Of a DNA stretch of 28,450 bases, positions 13,854 through 20,858 are shown piece by piece. A program made the position numbers and the translations under genes. The notes under the pieces are model-generated. The model ran no database searches. It saw only the letters and a program-made list of their open reading frames with translations, and was not told the origin of the DNA. Location of the stretch: IMG/VR virus record IMGVR_UViG_3300006121_000036, positions 1-28,450 of that record; one strand, 5' to 3'. Origin of the DNA: a virus. Position 1 is the stretch's first letter; every line of letters starts with the position of its first letter.

Positions 13854-14733
13854 GATTATTTCCTTTTAATAAATTCCATGCTGTTCTTGCCACTTCTGGA
13901 ACTTGTCCATTTCCAATGGATTTAAGTCTGTCCACCCTAGCGGCCACCCCATCAGCCACTCGACCCACGTTGGGTTCAACTGTCCACCAGTTTTGTGTTG
14001 ATTGTCCGTGTGCTGAACCGCTACATCCAGCGTGTCCCAGCTTATTTTTCCGTCCCTGATCCTGCCCCCTATGTAACCCCCTTTGTAATCCCTCGTTGAT
14101 GGTGTTGGCCACATACGATGGGGTGGTGGGTACACAACTTGTTCTCGCAACGTCGCGTGAGTCGATCTGCCCTGCCTGTTTTTGTCGTACTGCCTCTTGA
14201 GTGCTTCTGGTGATCGTGGTGCCAGCCCGTCCATCGCTGTGGGGGTGAGCCACAATCCAGATTCGCTCTCTTTGATGGGGCGCACCAACGTCTGCTGCTG
14301 ATACAATTCCCCACCTTGCGTCATACCCCAGCGTGGTAAGGTCGGCAAGGACTCGGTCAAGTCCCCGAACAAGGAGCATTGGGCTGTTTTCCACATAGAC
14401 GTATTGTGGTCGTACTTGGCCCACGATGCGCGCCATATGTTTCCACATACTGGATCGCTCTCCGTCCAATCCATCACCTCGTCCTGCGATTGAGATGTCC
14501 TGGCAGGGAAACCCGCCCGATACAACATCAACAATTCCTCGCCAAGGTTGTCCGTCAAAGGTTTGTACGTCATCCCAGATCGGGAAAGACGGGAGAACTT
14601 TGTCATTTTGTCGGGCGCACAATATGCTTGCTGGGTATGGTTCCCATTCAACGGCACAGACTGTTCGCCATCCAAGCAAATGTCCCCCAAGTATTCCTCC
14701 ACCAGCACCTGCGAAAAGAGCCAACTCATTCAA
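13846..14733 (-). CDS. Cytosine-C5 DNA methyltransferase (Dcm type)
   Basis: 295 residues from TTG at 14733 (MNELALFAGAGGG, the usual start of phage Dcm proteins). Motif I is LFAGAGGGILGG. Motif IV is GGFPCQDIS, with the catalytic Cys. Motif VI is VYVENSP. Motif VIII is QRERIWIVAH. The C-terminal RVDRLKSIGNGQVPEVAR is motif X. Between VIII and X lies the variable target-recognition region (~170-250). It methylates C5 of cytosine in a short site using SAM, probably to protect phage DNA from host restriction; no partner nuclease gene is visible. The whole gene is also read in a second frame (13866-14729). The start lies 24 bases after a terminator. Confidence 0.93.
   Translation of the reverse strand: MNELALFAGAGGGILGGHLLGWRTVCAVEWEPYPASILCARQNDKVLPSFPIWDDVQTFDGQPWRGIVDVVSGGFPCQDISIAGRGDGLDGERSSMWKHMARIVGQVRPQYVYVENSPMLLVRGLDRVLADLTTLGYDARWGIVSAADVGAPHQRERIWIVAHPHSDGRAGTTITRSTQEAVRQKQAGQIDSRDVARTSCVPTTPSYVANTINEGLQRGLHRGQDQGRKNKLGHAGCSGSAHGQSTQNWWTVEPNVGRVADGVAARVDRLKSIGNGQVPEVARTAWNLLKGNNHG
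13866..14729 (-). CDS. Overprinted protein in alternative frame of the methyltransferase gene (287 aa)
   Basis: The ATG at 14729 is 4 bases after the methyltransferase TTG and 8 bases from the shared GGAGGT. The frame stays open for 287 codons inside the Dcm gene. The product does not look random. NLGEELLMLYRAGFPARTSQSQ, WAKYDHNTSMWKTAQCSLFGDL, LPRWGMTQGGELY and LNPTWVEWLMGWPLGWTDL are phrases I know from a widespread group of phage proteins of unknown role. Here the last of these is encoded by the bases that give EPNVGRVADGVAARVDRL in Dcm. I infer that both frames are used. The alternative is that only Dcm is made and the family is a recurrent annotation of its shifted frame. Confidence 0.6.
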   Translation of the reverse strand: MSWLFSQVLVEEYLGDICLDGEQSVPLNGNHTQQAYCAPDKMTKFSRLSRSGMTYKPLTDNLGEELLMLYRAGFPARTSQSQDEVMDWTESDPVCGNIWRASWAKYDHNTSMWKTAQCSLFGDLTESLPTLPRWGMTQGGELYQQQTLVRPIKESESGLWLTPTAMDGLAPRSPEALKRQYDKNRQGRSTHATLREQVVYPPPHRMWPTPSTRDYKGGYIGGRIRDGKISWDTLDVAVQHTDNQHKTGGQLNPTWVEWLMGWPLGWTDLNPLEMDKFQKWQEQHGIY

Positions 14734-14756
14734 GAGTACCTCCGATATCAAAAGAT

Positions 14757-14798
14757 AAAAAAAACCCCTAGAACGTCCATTAAATCAATTCTAGGGGT
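14757..14798 (-). terminator. Intrinsic terminator between 14809 gene and methyltransferase
   Basis: On the minus strand ACCCCTAGAA (14798-14789) and TTCTAGGGGT (14773-14764) make a perfect 10-bp stem with a 15-nt loop, followed by a run of T (14764-14757). It stops or attenuates transcripts from the divergent region before the methyltransferase, leaving only 24 bases for any separate promoter. Confidence 0.85.
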
Positions 14799-14808
14799 AT
14801 TGTGATTG

Positions 14809-15087
14809 TTAATATTCAGTATACAAAGCAGAGCGATCTTCTTTTGTGCGCTCGCCAATCCAACGCACCCATAGTTCTGGATTCTTTTCCAACAACACCC
14901 AAGGATCGCAATAGTGCCACATTTGATTCCAGTTGCCGCTAATCATGTCTAGCGTCTCTGGATCAATTGGCGTTGACCATACGACCAACTCTGGCATGTC
15001 GTCGAGGTGAAACACTCGGTTTTCTGCAATCAACATTTCAAGAAACTCGATCACTTTTTTATCTGAGTTAATGCGTAATTTTTTCAT
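14809..15087 (-). CDS. Hypothetical protein (92 aa)
   Basis: AAGGGAAATC precedes the ATG. Trp-rich (VVWSTPIDPET, NWNQMWHYCDPW, ELWVRWIGERT) with an N-terminal basic helix. No family recognised. It ends 11 bases before a strong terminator, so it closes a short transcript starting in the divergent region. Confidence 0.7.
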   Translation of the reverse strand: MKKLRINSDKKVIEFLEMLIAENRVFHLDDMPELVVWSTPIDPETLDMISGNWNQMWHYCDPWVLLEKNPELWVRWIGERTKEDRSALYTEY

Positions 15088-15096
15088 GATTTCCCT

Positions 15097-15192
15097 TTAA
15101 TTTGAAAGAATGTCAACGATCCAAAAGGTTATACAGAACACCATAACAACTAAAATGATTGAGCCAAGAATCTCTTTTTGCTTATCAGTCAT
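15097..15192 (-). CDS. Tiny single-TM protein (31 aa)
   Basis: ATG at 15192 with GAGGTATCAGC upstream. MTDKQKEILGS is followed by one hydrophobic helix IILVVMVFCITFWIV and a short tail, so a single-pass membrane peptide. It lies 9 bases upstream of the next gene. Too short for a family. Confidence 0.6.
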   Translation of the reverse strand: MTDKQKEILGSIILVVMVFCITFWIVDILSN

Positions 15193-15201
15193 GCTGATAC
15201 C

Positions 15202-15459
15202 TCACAAAAAAACAATGGTTGAAATGTCATCAGTTTCGAGAATCTGTGTTAATGAGCCATCGTCCTCTAAACGTGACACACAATATCTTTTTTCACGACC
15301 TTCACGTTTGTCCGGATCGACGTAATCAACCCATAATTTTATGTTAGTACGTTTGTTAAACATTGACGGGCATACATCATTGTGCCAGCTATCATCAACA
15401 AAACCTTCGATAACTGGCAGCTCGCCGTCATAGTCTGGAAACTCGTATTTGTAACCCAT
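15202..15459 (-). CDS. Hypothetical acidic protein (85 aa)
   Basis: First gene on the minus side of the divergent region, with AGGGGTTTAATC before the ATG. Very acidic (PDYDGELPVIEGFVDDSWH, LEDDGSLTQILETDDIS). Beta-rich, no motif recognised. Such small acidic proteins at the head of an early operon are often host-takeover factors, but here that is only a guess. Confidence 0.65.
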   Translation of the reverse strand: MGYKYEFPDYDGELPVIEGFVDDSWHNDVCPSMFNKRTNIKLWVDYVDPDKREGREKRYCVSRLEDDGSLTQILETDDISTIVFL

Positions 15460-15485
15460 GATTAAACCCCTAATTGGTTGAGATA

Positions 15486-15523
15486 ATATGCGTCGTTGAG
15501 TTAACGCATATACACACTATAAC
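15486..15523 (+). promoter_or_regulatory. Candidate plus-strand promoter with overlapping inverted repeat
   Basis: TTGAGT (15496-15501) and TATAAC (15518-15523), 16 bases apart, make a plausible promoter for the packaging operon. A perfect 8-bp inverted repeat, ATATGCGT (15486-15493) and ACGCATAT (15504-15511), straddles the -35, as an operator would. TATAAC occurs again at 15526-15531. The same repeat lies in the leader of the minus gene at 15459. Confidence 0.45.
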
Positions 15524-15576
15524 GGTATAACACTATATAACTAAATAGGTACAAACCCTAATAAGTAATCCTTAGT

Positions 15577-15595
15577 CCTATATATTATATATAGG
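15577..15595. other. AT-rich 19-bp palindrome in divergent region
   Basis: CCTATATAT and ATATATAGG are perfect 9-bp arms around one base. The surrounding 15530-15780 is extremely AT-rich with repeated TATATA and holds no convincing gene. It could be an operator or an unwinding element. Confidence 0.35.
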
Positions 15596-15784
15596 TAGTT
15601 ATATATATAAATATATAAGGGGTATATATAAACTATTCTTTATATATTAAGGGACACTATGTTTTTCTTAAAGTACTAAGATACATACTACTTCCTTACA
15701 GCAACCTGAATAATGGGTATGGACTACTGTATATCTATACATATACTGTATATAACACCACTGTATATAAACCTAGTGCCAGGA

Positions 15785-15818
15785 GGGATTGAGATGGGCA
15801 TGGAGGGTGTGTGGGGGG
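15785..15818 (+). other. Potential G-quadruplex
   Basis: Four G-runs, at 15785-15787, 15796-15798, 15805-15807 and 15813-15818, are separated by 8, 6 and 5 bases. The last run can instead pair with the C-run at 15833-15840. The G-richness stands out against the AT-rich region just upstream. Confidence 0.4.
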
Positions 15819-15910
15819 AGCCCCATTCCTATCCCCCCCCAAAAGAAAAACGGGTTTATGGTATTATTGTGATTATTGCCACAGGAGGTATATATGCTAA
15901 GTGTAGATAA
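15794..15910 (+). CDS. Doubtful short ORF (38 aa) ahead of packaging operon
   Basis: ATG at 15794 has a perfect AGGAGGG six bases upstream, the best ribosome site nearby. The product (MGMEGVWGEPHSYPPP, then YGIIVIIATGG) has odd composition and is read through a G/C-run hairpin. It overlaps the next start by 17 bases. It may be a real leader peptide coupled to the next gene, or chance. Confidence 0.3.
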   Translation: MGMEGVWGEPHSYPPPKEKRVYGIIVIIATGGIYAKCR

Positions 15911-16106
15911 GGGAATAGAAGTACCAAAGAGTGTTAATCGTAATAGGTATCCATATAAGATGATGGAGATAGGGGATTCATTCTTTGTACCTGACGGGAA
16001 GCTGAATCAGATATGTAATGGTAATTACCGTGCTGGTAAGCAGCTTGGTCGTAAGTTTGTTGCACGGACAGAATCTAATGGAGTTAGAGTTTGGCGAACT
16101 GAGTAA
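15894..16106 (+). CDS. Small conserved-looking phage protein (70 aa)
   Basis: Start at ATG 15894 behind AGGAGGT. YPYKMMEIGDSFFVPDG and LGRKFVARTESNGVRVWRTE match a small phage protein type (YP...M..GDSFFVP...GRKF..R....GVRVWR) whose function I do not know; a beta-barrel nucleic-acid binder is possible. First solid gene of the plus operon. Confidence 0.75.
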   Translation: MLSVDKGIEVPKSVNRNRYPYKMMEIGDSFFVPDGKLNQICNGNYRAGKQLGRKFVARTESNGVRVWRTE

Positions 16107-16135
16107 CAGTTTGTCTACCGAACGGGAGAGAGGTT

Positions 16136-16300
16136 ATGGAGGACAGAATAAATGCTTTGATTGACAAGTTGATGCTATGCCGCCTAGAGGAGGTGATGGA
16201 TCTACTTGAAGGTGAAGATACCAATGAGGATAATGAAGGTGTCTATGAGGCTGCTAAGTGCCTTTATGCGTATTTTGGAGGGGATATAGATGAGTATTAA
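16136..16300 (+). CDS. Small acidic helical protein (54 aa)
   Basis: ATG at 16136 with GAGAGGTT upstream. Encodes MEDRINALIDKLMLCRLEEV and an acidic stretch DLLEGEDTNEDNEG. Its last 11 bases overlap the next gene. No family recognised; the overlap and ribosome site support it. Confidence 0.6.
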   Translation: MEDRINALIDKLMLCRLEEVMDLLEGEDTNEDNEGVYEAAKCLYAYFGGDIDEY

Positions 16301-16511
16301 GACAAACGGTAATGACATTACTTACGTTGAGTCACCAGGTGAGATACAGAAGCGTCAATATTTGGACATGGTATGGAATATGTCTAAGGAGCAGATGTTT
16401 CAAGAATTGATGCGTGTTCATGCTGAGTCGACTAAGATGATGACGATGGCTCAAGCTGAGTTAGATGAGCTTCGTGCAACCCTTGCCAAACTGGATAAGT
16501 CTCTACACTGA
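16290..16511 (+). CDS. Small helical protein upstream of terminase (73 aa)
   Basis: GGAGGGGATATAG precedes the ATG. The C-terminal half is a likely coiled coil (ESTKMMTMAQAELDELRATLAKLDK). It immediately precedes TerL (TGATG overlap), where a small terminase subunit is often found, but the sequence shows no clear HTH, so that role is only possible. Confidence 0.65.
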   Translation: MSIKTNGNDITYVESPGEIQKRQYLDMVWNMSKEQMFQELMRVHAESTKMMTMAQAELDELRATLAKLDKSLH

Positions 16512-18289
16512 TGGCTGCTTTTAATCTCCAGCATTTTTATCACTTCTGCAAACAGCTCAAGATTGAGACAAAAGAGCATGGTTTGAAGAAGATGGATAAG
16601 CTCTTAGGTACGCAAACCTATGTCATGGGTGAGATTGCTAAGGGGCTGGAGGAAGATATTCATTTCTTTACTATTCTGAAGGGCCGGCAATTAGGGATTA
16701 CGACAATCTCTTTGGCCTTGGATTTGTATTGGCACTTTGTTAACCCTGGCTTGCAGGGGACACTCACGACTGATACAGAAGAAAACAGGGATATGTTTAG
16801 GTCAACCCTATCCATGTATATGGAAGGATTACCAAAAGAGTACAAGATACCGTTAATTGCTCACAATAGAACACAGATGAGTCTGCGTAACCGTAGTCGT
16901 TTGTTTTATCAGGTGGCTGGCACAAGAAGCAAGGGAACATTAGGTCGTGGCAAAGCAATTACCTTTTTACATGGAACAGAAACAAGTAGTTGGGGTGATG
17001 AGGAAGGTCTGGCATCCCTCTTGGCTTCGCTTGCTGAGACTAATCCGATGCGGATGTACATCTTTGAGTCCACAGCACGGGGCTTCAATATGTTTCACGA
17101 TATGTATACGACATCTAAACGGGCTAGAACACAAAGAGCTATTTTTTGTGGCTGGTGGAGGAACGAGCTGTATTCACTCGACCCTGCTGGTCAAACCTAT
17201 AAAGTCTATTGGGATGGCAAGCTAACCGGTGAAGAAAAAGAATGGGTGCGTGACATTAAAAAACTCTACGGAATAGAGATTAACAGTAGACAAATAGCAT
17301 GGTGGCGATGGAAACTCTACGAGGGCATCAAGGATGATTCTCTGATGTACCAAGAATTTCCCCCGACTGAGGACTATGCGTTTGTCATGACAGGGACCAG
17401 TTACTTTTCTAATGCAAGGTGTACCGATGCAGCCAAGATTGCTAAAAAGACCACGCCGGATTACTACCGCTATTTGTTTGGTGCAAATTTTCAGGACACA
17501 AATGTCCTCAAGTCAACTGAGAGATTATCAACGCTCAAGGTATGGGAAGAACCCATTGACACAGCCTACTACGTTATTGGGGCAGATCCTGCTTACGGTA
17601 GCTCTGATTGGGCTGATCGTTTTTGCATACAAGTGTATCGAGCTTATTCCGATGGACTAGAACAAGTCGCATCCTTTGCAACAAGCGAAATGAACACCTA
17701 TCAATTCGCTTGGGTGATCGCTCACCTAGCCGGTGCGTACAAAAACTCAACCCTTAACCTAGAAGTTAATGGCCCAGGCCAAGCCGTTATCAATGAATTG
17801 CGTAATCTCAAACGTCTAGCTGCCAACATGGGCGGTCAAATGGGCGCAGATTTGATGAACGTCTATGGTTCAATGTCCAATTACATTTGGCGCAAGAACG
17901 ATTCGCTTGGCGGGATGTCAAGTTCTATGGGCTGGCTGACTACGTCTGCTACCAAAGAACGGATGTTGTCTTACATGAAAGATTACTTTGAACGGGGCAT
18001 GATGAGTATTCTGGATATGGATACCATTGAAGAAATGAAAACCGTTGTGCGTGACGGGGGTTCAATTGAAGCGTCTGGGCGCAATAAAGATGATCGGGTC
18101 ATTGCAAGTGCCTTGGCAGCGGCAGCGTATGCTGAACAAGTCCAGCCGCAACTCATTGGCAGACGTATTTCTCGTGATGTCAGCAAAAAACAGGAAGAAT
18201 TAACGCCTGAAGAAGTTGCTATGGGTCGAAATGTGTCTGATTACTTGAAAAAGATTGGCATTTATGGCGCAAACCAACGTCCTGTCTAA
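16511..18289 (+). CDS. terL: Terminase large subunit
   Basis: 592 residues. The N-terminal ATPase carries a Walker A of the terminase type, LKGRQLGITT (residues 56-65), with DEEG near residue 164 as a probable Walker B end. The C-terminal nuclease begins at VIGADPAYGSSDWADRF (Asp359) and has a late acidic pair, DDRVIASALAAAAYA (Asp527-528). The enzyme cuts concatemers and pumps DNA into the prohead through the portal encoded at 19224. The length is normal. The next gene starts 26 bases inside it, in another frame. Confidence 0.93.
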   Translation: MAAFNLQHFYHFCKQLKIETKEHGLKKMDKLLGTQTYVMGEIAKGLEEDIHFFTILKGRQLGITTISLALDLYWHFVNPGLQGTLTTDTEENRDMFRSTLSMYMEGLPKEYKIPLIAHNRTQMSLRNRSRLFYQVAGTRSKGTLGRGKAITFLHGTETSSWGDEEGLASLLASLAETNPMRMYIFESTARGFNMFHDMYTTSKRARTQRAIFCGWWRNELYSLDPAGQTYKVYWDGKLTGEEKEWVRDIKKLYGIEINSRQIAWWRWKLYEGIKDDSLMYQEFPPTEDYAFVMTGTSYFSNARCTDAAKIAKKTTPDYYRYLFGANFQDTNVLKSTERLSTLKVWEEPIDTAYYVIGADPAYGSSDWADRFCIQVYRAYSDGLEQVASFATSEMNTYQFAWVIAHLAGAYKNSTLNLEVNGPGQAVINELRNLKRLAANMGGQMGADLMNVYGSMSNYIWRKNDSLGGMSSSMGWLTTSATKERMLSYMKDYFERGMMSILDMDTIEEMKTVVRDGGSIEASGRNKDDRVIASALAAAAYAEQVQPQLIGRRISRDVSKKQEELTPEEVAMGRNVSDYLKKIGIYGANQRPV

Positions 18290-18671
18290 ATTTGAGCTGC
18301 AAACCGTCATGGATCGGTTTATTGCCGACAAAAAACGGGGTATTAGCATCAATATGTTCTGTGAAGTGTGTGGTGTGCCATCTTCTACGTTTAATTTGAT
18401 GTTTATTGAAAAAACATACCCAATTAACGAGATTATGCAGTTAAGAGTGTCAAAAGGCTGGAACGCATGGAAAAATGGCGAAATAGCTATCATGCAGAAC
18501 CAAAACAACACAAAATACTTTGAATATCGCAAAGTACCTAAACCAAAAATTGCCCGTGGCTATGGGTTAGAGGTGGTTGATAGCCAGATTAAACTCAAGA
18601 TAGGAATTATTAACCGATCTGACTACGGGGAAACCCTAGAAGATCAATTAGGGGATAAAGTAAATGTCTAG
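18264..18671 (+). CDS. Hypothetical protein with N-terminal HTH-like region (135 aa)
   Basis: Start at ATG 18264 rather than the TTG three codons earlier. The segment ISINMFCEVCGVPSSTFNLMF resembles a helix-turn-helix, followed by MQLRVSKGWNAWKNGEIAI and a beta-rich C-terminus (GYGLEVVDSQIKLKIGIINRSDYGE). It overlaps TerL and is followed by the Zn/AT-hook gene. A packaging or DNA-recognition role, such as a small terminase function, is possible but unproven. Confidence 0.65.
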   Translation: MAQTNVLSKFELQTVMDRFIADKKRGISINMFCEVCGVPSSTFNLMFIEKTYPINEIMQLRVSKGWNAWKNGEIAIMQNQNNTKYFEYRKVPKPKIARGYGLEVVDSQIKLKIGIINRSDYGETLEDQLGDKVNV

Positions 18672-19227
18672 AATACTGAAAGATTACAAATGCCAAGAAC
18701 ACGGCTACTTTGAAGGTTACTCACCAACTTGCCCACAAGGATGTACTGATTATGTTCTCCAAGTTTTTCTCCAAGCTCCTGGGTTCAAGAGCGACAAAAC
18801 CAAAAACGCCGACGCAAACCTTAAAGGACTTGCCGCCGAGTTTGGAATGTCCAACATCAAGTCTACCCGTGAAGGCGAAAACCAAAGCGGATACCTTACC
18901 CGTAACAACAAATTCTCCGAAAAAGAATACGCAGAAGCCGCCAAGTACGCCACGCCCAAAAAGCGAGGCCGCCCCCGCAAAGACCAAGCCCCACAGCAAC
19001 TCCCCATCCCGCAAGAAGCCCCGCAACAAAGGGCGGGTGACGCAGCAATCTGGGGCGGTGGTTTCCAAGGGATGAACATGGCCTCAGTCTTAGCCGGACG
19101 TTTTGGTAAATCCGTTCAAGGTGAACCTGTGGGCTTGACACCAAGGGACGCTGGGATCAATAATGGCCCTACCGTTGATCCTCGCTCAACCATACAAGAC
19201 CCCGAAAACTTGAAGATTAAGACATGA
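18664..19227 (+). CDS. Zn-finger plus AT-hook protein between terminase and portal (187 aa)
   Basis: AGGGGATAAAGTAA precedes the ATG. Residues 10-27 (Cys10, His13, Cys23, Cys27) form a likely zinc site. Residues 99-106, KKRGRPRK, are a textbook AT-hook with the RGRP core, followed by a Pro/Gln-rich stretch and a Gly-rich segment IWGGGFQGMNMASVLAGRFG. The middle is disordered-looking. It probably binds AT-rich DNA in the minor groove; a packaging-related role is suggested by position. ATGA overlap with the portal gene. Confidence 0.7.
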   Translation: MSRILKDYKCQEHGYFEGYSPTCPQGCTDYVLQVFLQAPGFKSDKTKNADANLKGLAAEFGMSNIKSTREGENQSGYLTRNNKFSEKEYAEAAKYATPKKRGRPRKDQAPQQLPIPQEAPQQRAGDAAIWGGGFQGMNMASVLAGRFGKSVQGEPVGLTPRDAGINNGPTVDPRSTIQDPENLKIKT

Positions 19228-20858
19228 GAATCCCACCAAACCACGACGAGCGTGAAAATTTCTATCTGGAATTGGCTCAGAAGTGCATGGTGTCACGGGA
19301 AGAACGCAAAGAAGATTATCGTGTCCTGCGTTCTTATTTCTTGTTTGGTGCAGGTTCAGAAGAACCGCCAGCGTATTTCAACAAGATTCATCCGCACATT
19401 GACCAACTTACATCGTTCTTGTATTCGGCTGAAACCACTCGCTTCTCTATCTCGCTTGGCGCATCAGCTCACAAGGACGAACAACGCAAGACACCCGTAC
19501 TCACCAACGCCTTGAATGACGAGTGGCTTAACTCCAACGCTGACCAAGTATTCTCAACCGCACTCACTTGGTCACTGGTCTTTAACACCACCTTTGTCAA
19601 ACTGGTTTACAACAACGGCATCCACCCGTACATGATTGAACCAGGTGCAATGGGTGTCTTGCGAGAAGATACGCCCTACACAGACCGACAAGAAGCCATT
19701 GTTCAACGCTACTACATCACTAAGTCCGAGCTGTACGCACGGCTCTACTCACACCCTAAGCGTGAGAGCATTGTGGCACGGGTCACAGGCGGCATCCGTA
19801 ACACCACTAACGATGGCGCAAACGGTGGCGATGGGGTAGCACGAGTGATTATGTCAGCAACCAACCCAACCATCTACGGTAACGTCGAGATGGACTTGTA
19901 CGGGATGAACCGTTACCAAGCAAGGGTGGCTGAAGAAACCATTGAGATGCAGGAGTTATGGTGCTGGAATGATGAAACAATGGATTACCAAGTTGTTACC
20001 ATTGCCTCACCCGATGTCATTATTTATGACCGCCCAGGCGCATCCCTATTCCTCAAAGGTGAGTGTCCCTTTGTGCAGATTTGCCCCAACCCGCAATACG
20101 ATTATTTTTGGGGACAATCCGAAGTACAAAAACTTATGCTCTTGCAAGGTCTGCGAAATAATCGGATGACTGAAGTTTTAGACATTCTTTCTAAGCAAAC
20201 CTCGCCCCCTACTGCGCTCTCTGGTTTTACCGGCATCTTGGATGAGAAAAACTTTGCGTTAAATCGTGCCGGTGGCTTGCTCTCAAGCGATATGCCTAAC
20301 GCCAAAGTTGAGCGTCTTGCCCCTGAGATGCCCAATAATCTCTTTGAGGTGATACATGAGATTGACGATATGTTCTCTGAAGTATCAGGGATCAGTAACG
20401 TCTTATCCGGCAAGGGTGAGGCAGGGGTACGGTCAACGGGCCACGCTTCTCAATTGGCTCGTCTTGGTTCGTCAAGAGCAAAGAAACGGGCATTGATTGT
20501 TGAGGATAGCCTTGAGAAAGTAGCCACCATGTATTTGAAACTTATGCAAGCGTATGACGCAACGCATTTCAAAGACACAGAAGGTGTGCCGTTCATTGCT
20601 GAACAGTTTACAAGAGATTTTGTTGTCAAGGTTGATGCTCACTCGAACAGTCCAATCTTTACAGAAGATACCAAACAGTTAGCGTTTAATTTGTTTAAGG
20701 CCGGTGCAATTGACAAGAAAGAATTGCTTGATTTGGTCGAACCACCTATGAAACAATTGCTCAAGGAAAACCTTGAGAAACGGGAACGCTTGGAAGCGTC
20801 GCAACCTAAACCTGCGCCAGCACCTAGCAAACCCAAAGCTGTTCCAAAGGCGGCGTGA
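19224..20858 (+). CDS. Portal protein
   Basis: 544 residues, located after TerL. The fold elements are visible: an N-terminal helical wing (ERENFYLELAQKCMVSREERKEDYRVLRSYFLFG, in parts), KIHPHIDQLTSFLYSAETTRFSI, and ECPFVQICPNPQYDYFWGQSEVQKLMLLQGLRNNRMTE. The stem and crown follow, with SGISNVLSGKGEAGVRSTGHASQLARLGSSRAKKRA. It ends with a Pro/Lys-rich tail (PKPAPAPSKPKAVPKAA). The dodecamer forms the DNA channel of the prohead and docks terminase and the tail adaptor. Start by ATGA overlap. Confidence 0.88.
   Translation: MRIPPNHDERENFYLELAQKCMVSREERKEDYRVLRSYFLFGAGSEEPPAYFNKIHPHIDQLTSFLYSAETTRFSISLGASAHKDEQRKTPVLTNALNDEWLNSNADQVFSTALTWSLVFNTTFVKLVYNNGIHPYMIEPGAMGVLREDTPYTDRQEAIVQRYYITKSELYARLYSHPKRESIVARVTGGIRNTTNDGANGGDGVARVIMSATNPTIYGNVEMDLYGMNRYQARVAEETIEMQELWCWNDETMDYQVVTIASPDVIIYDRPGASLFLKGECPFVQICPNPQYDYFWGQSEVQKLMLLQGLRNNRMTEVLDILSKQTSPPTALSGFTGILDEKNFALNRAGGLLSSDMPNAKVERLAPEMPNNLFEVIHEIDDMFSEVSGISNVLSGKGEAGVRSTGHASQLARLGSSRAKKRALIVEDSLEKVATMYLKLMQAYDATHFKDTEGVPFIAEQFTRDFVVKVDAHSNSPIFTEDTKQLAFNLFKAGAIDKKELLDLVEPPMKQLLKENLEKRERLEASQPKPAPAPSKPKAVPKAA

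Noticed and set aside
14069-14314. Third minus-strand frame (81 codons) within the methyltransferase gene
   Set aside because: Short, no ribosome site, low-complexity translation; unlike frame 2 it shows no recognisable protein phrases.
14379-14771. Plus-strand open frames opposite the methyltransferase
   Set aside because: Antisense to two better-supported frames, with Arg/Pro/His-rich composition typical of antisense translation.
15713-15793. Upstream start for the short G-rich ORF
   Set aside because: Read through AT-rich control DNA without a ribosome site; only the ATG at 15794 has one.
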